Below, in pieces: positions 10,898 through 23,619 of a stretch of 64,000 nucleotides of DNA. Location of the stretch: the NCBI GenBank assembly GCA_002335605.1, contig BEDY01000003.1, positions 1,488,001 through 1,552,000 of the forward strand, read 5' to 3'. The translations under genes were made by a program, and so were the position numbers. Within the stretch, counting starts at the first letter, position 1, and every line of letters begins with the position of its first letter. The notes under the pieces were generated by a model. The model made no database searches, was not told where the DNA came from, and was given only the letters and a program-made list of their open reading frames with translations. Source of the DNA: Prillingera fragicola. Its lineage: Eukaryota; Basidiomycota; Tremellomycetes; Trichosporonales; Trichosporonaceae.

Positions 10898-13800
10898 ATG
10901 GCGCCTGTCACCTTGCCGCCGTCGTTCTACAACTCGTTCTGGTCGCCAGACTACCGCACTGGCCTGGACATTCTCTTCCGCCAGCTCGAGTCGGTACGTT
11001 GCCTCGCCTGTTCGTTATTGACAACCTTGCTGACAACTTTATTAGGGATGTATTGAAAACAATGACATTGCCCAGTTTGTGCAGGTGAGCACATAGAGCG
11101 TCCCGTCCTCCACATTGTCCAGTGTTGACACAGCATCAGTCTCAAGCTCGGGCGCACTACAACCTCGCCCAGGCGCTGTCCGAGCCGCCGGTGAGCAACA
11201 ATCGTCAGTCGACATCATCGCTGCAGCACACGCTCCTATCTCTGAAAGGAGCGTCCAGTGCACGCGGCGAGGCTCACCGTGCTCTTGCAACCGAGCTTGA
11301 GGAGCATGTTCTGTTACCATTCAACGGCTGGCGTGCCCGCCACGAGGACCGCGTGGAAACTGCCCGTGACGATGTTCTGGGCCGCAATGGTCTGATCGGA
11401 ACGTGGGAGAAGGAGGCAAACCGTCTTATGGGCGTGAGTTTCACAGCTGTGCTCCGCCATTGCAGATGCTGATCTTGCTCTAGCTTCGACAGGCCTACGT
11501 TGTCAAGGGACGTGCGGCTGATGACAGCGAGGATGAGTACGTGCTACAAATACGTGCTGAATTGTATTGACGTCTCCAGCGCCAAGTTTGCGCCTGCAAC
11601 GGCCAGTCAGCTCTCCGCGGAGGACTCGTACACAAAGTCTCCGCCTCCCAAGCATTCGCCCCTCAAGCGCTCGGGCACCGTGGCTGACCGCATCAGCCAG
11701 AAGCTTCGCGCTGCCGGTGCTGCGGGTCCTGCCTCGATCGACGAGAAGGAGCAGCCTGCTGTGCCGGTTGCGGAGAAGGAGGTTCCTGCCTCGCCGTCGC
11801 CTCTGGCCCGCCTCCGCACCAGCGAGGTTGCGAACGGAGCTATGGACAGCCCCTCCAGCCCAACGCAGGAGGATGCGTTCATCCCTCCGACCGGACCGCA
11901 CGGCCAGCCAATGATGAGCGGTGGCGGTCCCTCGGTGCCAGCCAAGGATGGCGAAAGCCCATCGGTCGCGTCCGCTACCGTGCTCTTCTCCGGTCTGGCG
12001 CTGTCGATGCAGAGCTTCAGGGACATTCTTGTGCAGTTCGACCAGTATCTGCACACCAACGCTGCTCTCGGCTCGCCTGCGCCCGATGAGCTCACCACGC
12101 GTGCCGCTCTTTCTAGCCGCCAGCGTAGCACCATTCTCGGCACCTACGAGAAGACGTTCTCGGGCGAGGAGTTTGTTCTGTGGCTGACTAAAAACGTCAA
12201 GGGCTTTGGTGGCGAGTGGGATCGCTGTGTGGACGCCGCCGGCGAGCTGAACCGCATGGGCCATATCAGCCGTGCTGGCGTTGGGCGTGGATTCGAGGCT
12301 ACGGACGACACGTTCTATATCCTCAAGATGAACCCCGAGACCGGCAGCTCGCTCCCAACCCTGGGTAGCATGCCCAACCTCCCCAACATGCCCAACATGC
12401 CCAACATGCCCAACATTCCTAACATGCCAAACATGCCTACCTTCAACCTTTCGTCTCCCACCTCGGGTTCCCACATTCCTTCCATCTTCAAAAGCTACTT
12501 GCCTGCATCCCTCGGCAACTCTGACGAGCCTTCCCACATCCGTCTGCGCCGCGAGGCTGCCAAGGCCAACGACTCATACCACGAAGGTGTGCGCAACACT
12601 GAGGCCCTTCGCCTGCAGATGGAGGAGCGTGTTGAGCGTGGCCTCCGTACCTGGGAGAAGTGGGAGCGTGAGCGTCTTGGGGTCATTCGTTCGGTCCTTA
12701 AGCACTACGAGGATGCCATCGGCAAGCTGCCGAAGCGTATCGGCGATCTCCAGGAGAGCATTTCGCTGTCGGTTGAGGCGTACAACCCCGACGCCGACCT
12801 CAAGGCCCTTATCGAGGGAAGCCGCACCGGCCCCTTCCGCCCCCGCCCCCACATGTACGAGTCTGTCGAGTCCGACATACCAGACGTCAACTTTGGTATC
12901 GATCTCCGCCGATGGTCGGGCGAGACGGCGTGGAAGTCGCTCGTCAATGTGCCTAAACGTGAGAAAGACGCCATTCCTGAGGTCCTCGAGTCTCTTTTCG
13001 CGGCCCTCAATGACCTGGGCGCCGACATTGCACCTGAAGAGCGTCGCAAGGCATGGATTTACGAGGTTCCCCTGGAGGAGACGCACATGCTGCGCAACGC
13101 CGTCAACAACCCTCAGTTTACGATCGACGAGATGACCACTATTGCCAAGAAGTTCAACGCGCCTATCGTAGCCGGTACGATCAAGCTCTGGCTTCTCGAG
13201 CTCAATCCCCCCGTTCTCGGCTGGGAGGGCTGGGAGGATGCCAAGGCCGTGTACCCCTCGGTCGGTGCTGACCAGGAGCGCGATATGACCAGCGCTGTCA
13301 CCTCTGTTGTCGGCCGTCTTCCCGGTTGCCAGCTGTTCACACTTAACGCCGTCGTCAAGAACTTCAAGGACCTCATTGCTGCCACTACATCGGACAAGGA
13401 GGATGACGACCTGTACATTACCAAGCTCGCGCTTTCCGTCGGCCGTTGCTTGCTTCGCCCTCAGTATGAGACCGAACTCACAATCCAGGACCGGACTCCT
13501 GGCCTGTTCCTCGCGGACCTTATTCAGCACTATGAAAGCGTGTTCCCTGCGCTTGTGGAGAAGAAGAAGTCACAGCCGACTCCCGAGCGCCCCATGCCCC
13601 AGCGCAAGCGCACCGCTCTGGTTGACCAGCGCATTTCGCGGAGCCAACTCAGTGACGGCGCTGATCCTCAGGAGGTGCTCGAACAGCAGCGTCTGCAGCA
13701 GCAACACGAGGCTCAGCAGCAAGCCCAGCAACAGGCTCAGCAACAGGCTCAGCAACAGGCTCAGCAGCAGGCCCGGCAGGCGCACGAGGCCGAGGAGGCG

Positions 13801-14286
13801 CAGAAGGCTGCTGCCCAGACGGTTCAGGCCGAGCAGGCCAGGCTCTCCGAGGCTGCCGGCGAGCCTGCTCCCCGTCCCGTCTCTATCGCCTCGAATGCTC
13901 CTGCATCGCCACCACTTGAAGAGGCTTTCATTCCTCCCTCTTCGCCCACTCGCGAGGACGCGTTCATTCCCCCTGCTCCGTCGTCGCCCCTCGAGGAGTC
14001 CTTCATCCCCCCCGCGCCGTCGTCCCCGCGTGAGGAGGCCTTTACTCCTCCGAACTTGTCCGGCTCAAAGCCTACCATCCCCGAGCCTCGCGGATCCACG
14101 CCCGTCCAGAACCTGGACGAGCCCGTCGCTCCAAACTCTGGAGGTCTGAAGCGCAACACTTCGGGCGAGACGTCGCGTCTCCGTGGCCCCCGGTTGGCCC
14201 GTGGTCCCCGCCCCGCGCCCGGACACCGCACTGGCGGCGGCGGCGGTTCGGTAAGCCAGATGACTGCCCAGTTTGAGAACAAGTAG
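10898..14286 (+). CDS. Rgd2-type F-BAR/DEP/RhoGAP protein
   Basis: Exons 10898-10993, 11046-11084, 11140-11433, 11484-11536 and 11580-14286 join to 1062 aa. The order is that of fungal Rgd2-like proteins: an F-BAR membrane-binding half (residues about 1-160, NSFWSPDYRTGLDILF), a Ser/Pro-rich linker, a DEP domain (about 340-410, YEKTFSGEEFVLWLTKN), an Asn-Met-Pro repeat, the second F-BAR half with coiled coil (about 470-590), a RhoGAP domain (about 600-815), and a low-complexity tail with a Gln-rich tract and four EEAFIPP-like repeats. In yeast, Rgd2 acts on Cdc42 and Rho5. The RhoGAP region lacks the usual catalytic Arg at the IFR position (here IYEVPL), see findings. Expected at the plasma membrane at sites of polarised growth. 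Confidence 0.75.
12368..12436 (+). repeat. Tandem Pro-Asn-Met coding repeat
   Basis: Inside the RhoGAP gene the 9-bp unit CCCAACATG repeats about seven times (one copy with Ile for Met), encoding PNMPNMPNM. It lies between the DEP domain and the second F-BAR half and probably forms a flexible linker; replication slippage could change its length between strains. Confidence 0.8.
13684..13790 (+). repeat. Glutamine-rich tract, CAG/CAA with GCN
   Basis: A run of CAGCAACAGGCT-like units encodes repeated Gln-Gln-Ala-Gln in the tail of the RhoGAP protein. Mixed CAG/CAA codons suggest protein-level selection for Gln rather than a recent pure triplet expansion. Confidence 0.75.
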
Positions 14287-14969
14287 ATTTTGCGCAATTA
14301 GTAGCTGAGCAAGTTGTGGCTATAAGAACGTAGGCGAGTGTGCAATGCAGTGCAGTGTACGTGCGTACGAATTAGTTTTGCTGCATTGGATCAGATAGGA
14401 AAGGCAATGTCCGGCGCGTCCTGTTCATGTCTCGGCCCAGCGCATGTGAAGACGCCCCAACCGAACAAGCGCTGTCCGCCGTCCAAGCGCCCTTGCTCGC
14501 CGCGTTTCTTATGCCCTGGTGCAAGGCCTAGATCCTCCGTCATGTGTCCAATGTTACTAATGGACATTAGAAATCCTTAAAATTAGCAGGGAGTGGAGGC
14601 TGTAATAGTCATTACACTTCTGAATAGGCCGTGCCTTATTCTATTGTTGTTGTTGCCACCACAGCCAGGCACAAGGATGCACCTTCCCTGGGCCGCCACC
14701 TGGACGCCACCATTTCAGTTCTCAACCTTGCGTCTTCGCTGTCGACGCGTCTGGCATGGGAAACCGCCGCCTTGCGCAAACGCAGAAAAAGTAGGATCCA
14801 GGAGACAGGCAAGGACAGCAACGCCGAGAACAAGTGTCCGGCAACAACCTTGCCTTCGCCCCTGCTCCTGTAGAAGTTGGCCGGTGGACACCAAGTCGCG
14901 TCTTGTAATCACCCACCTCATCATTACACGGGCCAAACGCTGGCCACCAGCGTCTCTCGGCCGCGCGAC
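14287..14969. other. Intergenic RGD2-like to SRO7-like
   Basis: Terminator side of the RhoGAP gene and promoter of the tandem Sro7-type gene. No RNA gene or repeat seen. Open frames here (for example 14593-15078) are in the wrong frame relative to the Sro7 exon. Confidence 0.4.
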
Positions 14970-17900
14970 ATGTTCAAGTCGAACAAGCAGCCGGCCATCA
15001 CTCCGGCAACAGACTATACGGGCACTCTCCGCGAGACGAGCTTTTACAAGTATGGACACCTCCGCACCTTGGGCTTGAGTGGCGAAGTCACCGCGCTCGC
15101 CGTCGACCCCCTGCTCTCGCTGTTGGCAGTGGGAACCAGCGGTGGCCAAGTGCACGTGTATGGCTCGGCACCGTTTCAGTTCACGCTGCCTGTGACAGGT
15201 CACCAGGTTATGGCTGGTGCTTCACGACGGGCAGACGGTATCAAGTTTCTTGCCTTCCACCCTGGTCACAACCGCCTTGTCGCCATTGACGACAGTAACA
15301 CTATTCATTCGTTCTCGCTGGCCCTAATCACGGATGCGCCAAACCCCAATGTCGCCCCGCCAATGCCCGTTCGTGAGGGCTATGAGACGGTCTTTGCGTC
15401 AGTCACGGCTATCGAGCAGCCGCTGCCGTCCTACTCGCACATGTTCCTCACGCTCAAAGACGGTTCGACCCTCGCGTGGGACCTCCGGCAGTGCATCATT
15501 TCATCGGCGTGGCGCATCGAGAACTGCTGGACTGCAGTCGAGGAACGGCTCGTGCGGTCGGGCGTGCCCGGACGACACAAAACGTTGGGAGGGTGAGTTA
15601 GGTGTGGCCGTGCGAGCGCTGGCGCGACAATGATCGCGAGCGTGTAGCAATGGCGTCGTGCCTACGTACAGATTGCTAGCTGATTCACACAGTCCCCAAG
15701 CAACATGTCTTGCGATCAACCCGCGGGACCTCAACATTCTGCTGATCGGCTACGAGGGCGGCATCGTGGCTTGGGATTTCCAGAAAGGCATTGTCGCTGC
15801 GACATTCGAGATGACCCTTCCCCCTGGCGCTCCGGGAGGTGGTAGCTACCACGACGAGGTGTGTAGCTTAAGCCCTGTTGTCGCTCGAGTACTGACATTG
15901 TAGGCCGCGCTGTGGAGCGAACGCACACCAAGTGTTACGTGCATTACCTGGCGCCCGGACGGTCTGGTGTTTGCTGTAGGCCACGCTGATGGCTGTATCT
16001 CGTTCTGGGCCTACGCCGATCCCGACAAGCCGCTTACCGTGCGCACCCTCACCCACGAGGATGTGCACCTCGCCGATGCCGAGTCGCTCGAGGCGGCTGG
16101 TGTGCTGGACACACAGGTCAAGTCCAAACGTATGGAGGTGACGCACGATTTTGAGGGCATGCCGGTCCTCGGTGAGCGGCCCCCTGCCGTGCTGCCCGCG
16201 GCCATAGCCAACCGCGAGCCAGTGTTCAAGCTGGTATGGGCAGGGTTCCCGGACCAAGCGACGCTGCGAACTATTGCAGGGCAAGTGGACGGTGTACCGG
16301 TCACGAACGCGACGGGCGAGTACGCCGAGCGCAATGAGACGTTGCTGGTTGTGCTCGGAGGGCAGAGCCCAAACGAGAAGCCGGGCATCAACATCCTTCA
16401 GTTACCTGAGTATCAGCCCCCTCCGCTGGTCAAGGGCGCCAAGACCCCGTCGCCATCTGAGACTCTGCCGTTTGCTGAGCGCAGCGCCTACCGAGACTCA
16501 CTGGCGCCGACCGGCACATCAAACTATCCCACTAAAACGGCGCCAGAGGACTTTGTGCTTATGCCGCGCAACAACCCATATTTTGGCATGGCCCACGATG
16601 CCATTGCCATCTTCATTCTTTCTACGCCCAATCCCAAGCACGCCAAGTCCAACCTGCCCATCGCCGAGCGCGGGTTCGAGGCATTTGTCTTTCCTCCGCC
16701 GCGTTCAACGGTCGCGCCCCCTGCACTTGGCCGCATGACCTACGCGACACCCGGAGATGGCGAAAAGGTCGTTGCAATGACGCCCGCACCCATGCGCAGC
16801 TCTGGATTGGTTTCGCCTACCAAGGCACCCAGCTGGCGATTCCCATGGAGTGGTTCAGCGAACAGCAGCACATCGACACTTGTGTCACCATCGAGCATTC
16901 ACTCGCCCATGGGCAACGCACAACGCTTGAACCTGCAGAATCAGCGCCGGCGTCTGCGCCAGCCTTCGCAAATGTGGTCGGGCGGCCTGAGTGTCTTTGG
17001 CTGCAGGATCATTTCCATGCCTACGGAGACTTTCCAGAGAATCATCTCGCTTGCCATTGAGAGCGCTGGCCGCGGGGAGAAGACGCCCCGTGTTCCTCTG
17101 CGAGGCGGTTTGGCTGTGCCGGATCTGCAGTCGCACGGTGCGCCGGACATTCACGTCACCAAGCTCGAGAGCTACCGCGTTCTCGTCACTTGGCACGCCG
17201 ACGCGACGGTGCGCTTCTGGGACGCGTCGCCACAGATCCTCGTCTTGCCCACACCTCTGCTGTTCGAGTATCCCAACGCGCTCCCCCACCTGACCATCTC
17301 GATTGGCGACTACCTCCGTCACACGGACGTGGCGCACCTTCCCCTTGCCAAGCTGTGGACGAGCGACAGGAGCAAGGTCCAGATCACTGGCGTGCACCTT
17401 GCGCGGGAGACGCTCGAGTGTGTCATCACGTTTGCGACTGGCGAGGTAATTGTCACAAAGTTTGGTGAGGGCAGGACCGAGGCTGGGCAGGAACAGGAGG
17501 CGCGCGAGGATGACGATACCGAGTCCAACCCTCGCGATTCGTACTTTCCCAAGCAACCCGAGAGCGACTTTGTCGAGGAAGTCACTGAAATTGGACATCT
17601 CGCAAAGTGGTGCGAGGATGGGTTCAAGCCTGTCGCAATCTTCACTGTGCGCCGCGGTGAGGTCATCGCCTGTGCCGTGTCCGATGTGGGCTTCATCGCA
17701 GTGTCGTACGCGTCCGACTCGCTGGCGGTCCTCGACATGCGCGGCCCCGACGTCATCCTGCGTGAAGGCTTTGACGAAGAGGGCAAGACTATGAAGAAGC
17801 GCAAGCGCAAGGGTAACGTCCAGAACGTGCCCAGTGAGGGCTGCCGCGCGAGTACTATGAAGTGGACGATATCAGGTATGGGAGGCGACGCGTCTCCTCG

Positions 17901-18972
17901 TCCCCGACTGGTGGTGTCGTATGACAACGGCAAGACGAAAATATATTGCCTCACCAATGCACTCGGCGAGTGGGTCGTCGATACGAAGCCGCCGACATTT
18001 GTCAACGAGTCGCTGGCTAAGCCGTTGGCGACCTTTGTGTTGGACCCCAAGAGTGGCGACGAACTTGTAGCTGCGCCGCAGCCTTTAGCCGACATGATTG
18101 ACCGTTCGCAGCCCAGTGACGGAAAGGTGGCCAAGGAGGCACCACCACACTGTCTATGGATTGCTGCGTCACAAAAGGCCATCCGCTGTTCGGTCAACTA
18201 CAACGGCGAGCGCGTTGCAAAGGTTGAGTTTGAGCAAGAGACTCTCAGTGATGTCCACTACATTACCCGCCATGGTCACCGAATCATTGTGGCACTCACG
18301 ACGACCGGCGCCGCCATGGTTTACAGTGCGCCACACCTCGAGTTTATCACTCGCATGGACCTGTTCTTCGGTGGCGCGCCACGTCCCATAGGCAAGCTGT
18401 CGTTTGACGACCGCTCAGGCGACTTTATCGAGTACCAGGGCCCGCTCGACATTGCCCTACGCACACTCTTCCACTTCCGCAAGCCCTTCCCACCTCGTAT
18501 TGACCCGTGTGCGCTGAAAACCCCCGTTCCTGCCCAGCCATTGCCTGCCAATTCGTGGGCTCTGGGATGGATGTGGGGCGCGGTCCTTACAGGGGACCGG
18601 CTCGACTCAATCGTAGGTGGTCCAGCGCGTCCTGCGCCTCCCAAACCTCCCCCCGCACCGCGTAAGCCGCTCATCACCTGGGGCGATCCGGTCCCCGAGA
18701 AGCCCGTCACCGCGCCTGAGAAGATCGGCACAGTTAAGAAGGGGTCTGTGGCAAAGCAGCGCGCTCCCACGCGTGACGCTCGTGAGCGCAACGACGCCTA
18801 CTCGGAACTCCAGCGCAAGCTGTGGGAGCGCAACGAAGTGCTAGACCACCTTGGCGAGCAGCTCAACAGCGCTTCGAACAGTGCGAGTAACTATTTGACA
18901 GCGGCGCGAAACGCCGCCATGAAGGAGGGTGCCAAGAGTACTGGCCGTAGCTTGTGGAGCAAGCTCGTCTAG
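14970..18972 (+). CDS. Sro7/tomosyn/Lgl family exocytosis protein
   Basis: Three exons, 14970-15592, 15693-15858 and 15904-18972, give 1285 aa. The N-terminal part is a WD40-type double propeller: KYGHLRTLGLSGEVTALAVDP, LLAVGTSGGQVHVYG, INPRDLNILLIGYEGGIVAWD, TCITWRPDGLVFAVGHADG. The last 60 residues form an R-SNARE-like helix (YSELQRKLWERNEVLDHLGE, then SASNYLTAARNAAM) as in tomosyn, and end LWSKLV. Members bind the t-SNARE Sec9/SNAP-25 and the Rab Sec4 and regulate vesicle fusion at the plasma membrane. The start at 14970 begins right before conserved sequence; an upstream in-frame extension to 14877 has no ATG. Between the two propellers lies a proline-rich insert (about 16430-16960). Confidence 0.8.
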
Positions 18973-19522
18973 TTGCCCCGTCCTCATTTGTTACTGTCAG
19001 CGTGCAGGCTCTTCCTTCTCTTGTTTAGAACAGGTTGTACCATATCTGGTTGCGCTGCGCAACCCTTGTAACATACATTAGATATACGCAATTGCGATAT
19101 GACAACATCTCCTATCGCACGCACATCTCTCAGCCAACGTCAGTCAAGTTCTGAAACTGCCTGCCTCGGCTCGCACCATTCACAAAACTCGTCAATTGTA
19201 TGAAAACTGGAAATGCTATGGACGATGGCCGTGTTGTATGTAGGGTAAAGGGGGAGTGGGAATCCTCGCGCCGGCCGAGGAGATGCAGTGGAGAAGGCCA
19301 TTTGTTGTTTGTCTACCTAACTGTTCTGTGAACAAATGTATGGAATGGTATAGATGCTTGGACGGCCTATTCTAGTTGATGTTGGGTATATCGGCGGTGA
19401 CCGCCGGTTTGGACAGCAAGCAGGAAGCTGCTGGCCTCGGGGCGGCCGTGGATCGATGAGAATCGATGAGAAACGGGAAAATCGATTTGACAAAGTACAA
19501 GCTTGTTTGCAACCCTTGCCCT
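18973..19522. terminator. Convergent 3' intergenic region
   Basis: 550 bp between two converging stop codons (Sro7-type gene and KAP104). AT-rich stretches around 19065-19110 and 19320-19350 could serve polyadenylation; no precise signal can be assigned. Confidence 0.35.
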
Positions 19523-22461
19523 TTACACCTGGTAGCGCTCACGGAGACGCTCGCGAATGACAGTCGGGAAAGCCGAGACCTGAGCGTCCCAGCCGGCGCC
19601 TAGCTGCGCCTTGAACGCCTGCAGAATCTGTCGGAACATGGTGTCCAGCTCGCGCGAAGGGTGCTGCCACTTGCACACGGCGTTGCAGAACCAAATAAAG
19701 CTGCTCTCCAGGCCGCTGGGGTTGGCTCCAATGAGCATGCAGAAGCCGCGGAAGGCAGAGTCCTTCTCGTCATTGTCCTTGATCTCCCAGAGCGCGGTGC
19801 ACCATGCCTGGGCAAAGGTGCCGAGATGGGGGGCGACGCGGGCGGGGCAGACGAGACCCAGACGACCAATGGTGACGGCAGCATTCTCGGACAGCGACTT
19901 TTGCGACTTGTCGTTGAGGAGGATAGGAATGAGACGCTTGATGAGGTCGTCGACGAAGGGCTCGATGGGCGAGGCATCCTCCTTGTACTGTATGGCAATC
20001 TCTCCGGCGGCCCAGGCAGCGTTGTTGCAGACACTGACGCACTCCACAGGAGGCTGAGGCTGGATCTGCTCAATAATGGCAGGCATCAGCTGTGGCACGT
20101 AGGGGCGCAGGAGCGGGAAGCACGTCATGGCCATGTCACCAAGAAGAGCGTGTGCCGACTGGCGAACAGGGGGCTCAAAGTGGTTCAGGCAGAGGGCGAT
20201 GAGCTGCAAGAGAGGGGGCTGAGTGCTCTCGATAAGAGCGGGCATCTGCTCGGCAAGACCCTGGGTGAGACCCGACAGGAGGTCGAGCGCCACAACAATA
20301 AATGTCCTGTCGGGCTCCTCGACGTTGTCGGGATCAGCAGTGAACTGGTCCCACTGCATGAGCGACGTGTGAATGATGGTGATGCAACGATTGTAAATGG
20401 GCTGGGCGTAGGGAGCGAATGCTTTCCCCGAAGCAAGGGTGACCGATGAGAGACACTCGAGGAGGGGTACGAGGTCTGGGTCCGAGTCGCCGAGTGCCAT
20501 CCACTTTTCGATAAGAGGAGGCATCAAAATCTCCATGTACTGAGGAGTGCCGAGAGCACCCATGACCGAGTCGGCGAGAGTGCCCATGGCGTCGTAAAGG
20601 ATAAGCAGGTTCTTCTGCTGATATTTGCTGAAAGCGTAGGTGAGATTGCGGAGAATAGGCTCAAGGAAGGGAACGAGCTCCGCGCCAGCTTCCTCCTCGA
20701 GGGTAGCAAAGGCACTGCATCCGGCTTCTTGAACGCGCTTGTTGACGTCGAGGACCATTTGGAGGAGACCCTCCATGGTAGGGATGAAGAAGGTCGCCTT
20801 GTTCTCGGTGGAGACAGCGACGATCCAGCTCGAGTAGCGGCCAAGAGTCCAGCAGGTAATCGAGCGAACCAAGGCCTTCCTGTCCTTCAGCGCCGTGATA
20901 AGCCAGGGCACAAGCTGGGGGAGGTGGGGCTCAAGGCCACCAATGCAGCCTTCGGCAATGGCGCCAAGAGCGAGGATACCGCTCTCGCGGTGGGTCCATT
21001 CCTTGTGGAAAAGGCGCTCCTTGAGGAAAGGAAGGAGAATCTCCAATAGATCGTTGCCGAACGAAACGGCCATGACGTCTAACGCAGCAGCGGAACATTT
21101 GCGAATGTTCCACTCGCCGGCCCCCTCATCGTCATCGTCGTCATCATCATAGTAGTCATCGTCGTCGTCTTCCTCCTCGAGCGCACGCTCCGCGGCCTCA
21201 CGCGATTTTCCGACAGCGTTTCCAGCAGCCGAGCCGTCGTTGGTCTCGTGGACACCGTGAGACTTGCCCCCGTAGGTGCGGGGCTTGATGTCCGTCTCCT
21301 TGTCTGGGACCGCCTCGTCATCCTCGTCGTCGTTATCGAGGTAGGCGAGGTCAACCTCAGAGTAGACCATACCCTCGAGGAGAAGAGGAGCAATGACTGA
21401 AAGATACTGGCCGAGCTGCTCTTTGAGGGAAGGGTTCTCAGCAAAGGTGAGCCAGAACTCGCAAGCCTCGAGCGCGACAGTCTCGTCCTGGTCACGCGTG
21501 CAGTAGGCCATATAGTCGACCACATTCTTCATCTCGGGGACCAGCTTGTCGGGGCGGCTGCCAAGGATGAGGCCAAGTGAGGCGCACACGGTGCGGCGCA
21601 CCTCCGCAGAGGGGTCAGATGCACGCTGGAAGAGGCCTTGGAGGTACGGGTCGATGTTGGACATGACGGAATGCATGCGCATCGTCAAGAGCGCGTGCAT
21701 CGTCTCAAGAGCGTAGAGACGGACGTTGGAGTCATTGTGGCCAGTGAAAGTGATAAATTGGGGAACGAGGTGGTCCAGCAGGCTGGCACCGTTGACAAAC
21801 ATGTCGAGCTTCTCGGGGCAGTCCTCGGCAATCTTCTGGAAGGCATTGAAGACACCCTGCGGACGTTAGAGGCAGTTCTAATAGAGCTTACTTACGTCAA
21901 CCAGGTTGGCGTCCTGCGAGGCCATGCCCTTCGTGAGGGCGTCTAGAGCCTCGGGCCAATCGCCAGTCTCCTCATTGAAGAGAAGCGACATGACTACGGT
22001 CGCCGCCGTGTGGCGAATGATTGACTCGGGCTCGGCGAGACCTAGCAGGACCGTGCCCTTGACATAGGCCATGGCGCTCGCGTCGGCCTCAGTGACGGAA
22101 GGTCCCCTGCGGTTCATGACCGCATTCTTGAGCAGAAGACCGGCAACGGCACGGTGCGAGCCCGCTTCTGTTGCGCTGTAAACAAGAATGTGCGAGAGGT
22201 AGGCAAGGAAGTCGGGAATGTATCGCAGCTCTTCCAAACGCTGTTTCAATAATGAACGATGGCAAAGCAAGCGGCAAATGGCGGATTCGAGGTCGAGACG
22301 CAATTGGGAAAGAGTCTTGTCAGCTACTTGACTTGACGGTGCCAGTAACACTGAGCTCTCACCTTTGCGACAGCCTTCTGGACCTGCGAGTCTGGGCTGG
22401 CAGAGTCCCTCAACATGCCAAGCACCTCATTGAGGCCTTCATTGGCAGGCTGCCAGGACAT
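19523..22461 (-). CDS. KAP104: Transportin, karyopherin beta-2
   Basis: Nuclear import receptor for PY-NLS cargo such as mRNA-binding proteins. Exons 22461-22363, 22240-21896 and 21856-19523 join in frame to 925 aa, the usual length. HEAT repeats cover the protein; family-specific blocks are DQDETVALEACEFWLTFAE, SEVDLAYLDNDDEDDE, the acidic H8 loop (about 21120-21190, a long Asp/Glu run) followed by WNIRKCSAAALDVM, ESGILALGAIAEGC and KALVRSITCWTLGRYSSWIV. The first intron is best placed from 22362 to 22241, because this joins VQKAVAK to RLEELRYIPDFLAYL as in other transportins; a nearer acceptor would insert about 20 foreign residues. Confidence 0.9.
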
Positions 22462-23619
22462 GGCGGGTTGATCCGGGGGTAGTGGAATGTGGGGGAAAGG
22501 AGAGACGACAGGGCTGTGGGCTTGTCGCGGTGAGGCGGCTCCCAGTTTTAAGAGGGCGTATACGTTGAGAAGGGAAGAGAGAGGTTGATACTGGACCAAA
22601 GGTTGCGATTACGACCCCGTTGCTGATAGACTCTCGCCGTCACAGACTTGCTGTCCAAACCAACCCCTCGAGCTTTTGCTTCCGCTCAATGTGGCACCTT
22701 CCACCAACCAATGTGGCAGCTCATGTCCGCTCCAATCGCCATAACACTGCCCTGCAGATGTTTGCACTGCATGAGCAGAAAGACGTGTCATAACTAGAGT
22801 GTTCTATGGTTCCACTATTGTCAAAACCTTTGCAGTTGTATTTTGATCGTCGTTCTATGACAAGCAGAATACGTCTCCGGTGTGACATAGACTGTTCCTC
22901 TCGGCACGAGATACTAGGTTTCTACCGTTCTTCCCCTCTACCTGTTCTGGAATCCCCCATTGTATTGCTTAATTTTTCTTTGAATGGTCTCGGCTTACAC
23001 GAAAGTTACGACCACATAGAGCTTTCCTGGTGACCGCCTGGCCTTCATGGCAGTGATTCGAGGAGGTAACCACTGCTCTTGTAAGCTGGAGGCTGCCTCA
23101 AATCGGCAAGGGCATTCTTATGTTTGATTTTCAAGTACCCTCTCTGTAATTTTGGAGACTCGAGCCTGGCCCGCCTAAATTGTAGTCAGTAGCCGCCTCT
23201 AATCAATGGGTTCATGTTCTGGTCAGGGTCCTGTCGTCATTGTACGCATCTGTTTGCACTGCCAGAGGCCAAAAGAGCGTGATGGAAGTGATTTAGAGCT
23301 CTTCAGTCTATATCAAGTCTGCTTAGATCAATACGACCTCTGTCCCCAGCGTGACAGCCATAACAACGGCTGGGAACAAAATCGATGCACCAATGCCACG
23401 CTGGCGACATTGGTGTGATGACCCCTGCACCGCGATTTGGTTCCGCGGAGATCCTCGGGCATTTGGAAAGATGGCATGTGGCACTCTGCACACCTAATGA
23501 CATTAAATAGGCACGCTGTCCAGGCACGTTTGCCACGCGAGAGATCAACATCACCGACGCGACCAGTTCAGTGTCAACAAACACCAACAAACTCTCTTCT
23601 CGTCCACTACCCATCCACC
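22462..23619. promoter_or_regulatory. Divergent region KAP104 / SMC4
   Basis: 1.16 kb between divergent start codons, AT-richer than the genes. Two ACGCGA sites (MCB-like, see separate entry) lie close to SMC4. A 70-codon frame at 23206 has a CLHC pair but no other support. Confidence 0.4.
23535..23562 (+). promoter_or_regulatory. Two ACGCGA MCB-like sites before SMC4
   Basis: ACGCGA occurs at 23535-23540 and 23557-23562, 58 and 80 bp before the SMC4 ATG. The MCB core ACGCG(T/A) is bound by MBF in ascomycete yeasts and drives G1/S genes. Two copies in 28 bp is suggestive, but the sequence is only 6 bp in a GC-rich genome. Confidence 0.3.

Noticed and set aside
23206..23418. 70-codon frame with CLHC and further cysteines upstream of SMC4
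   Set aside because: Spacing does not fit the four-cysteine family and no intron or conserved box is present.
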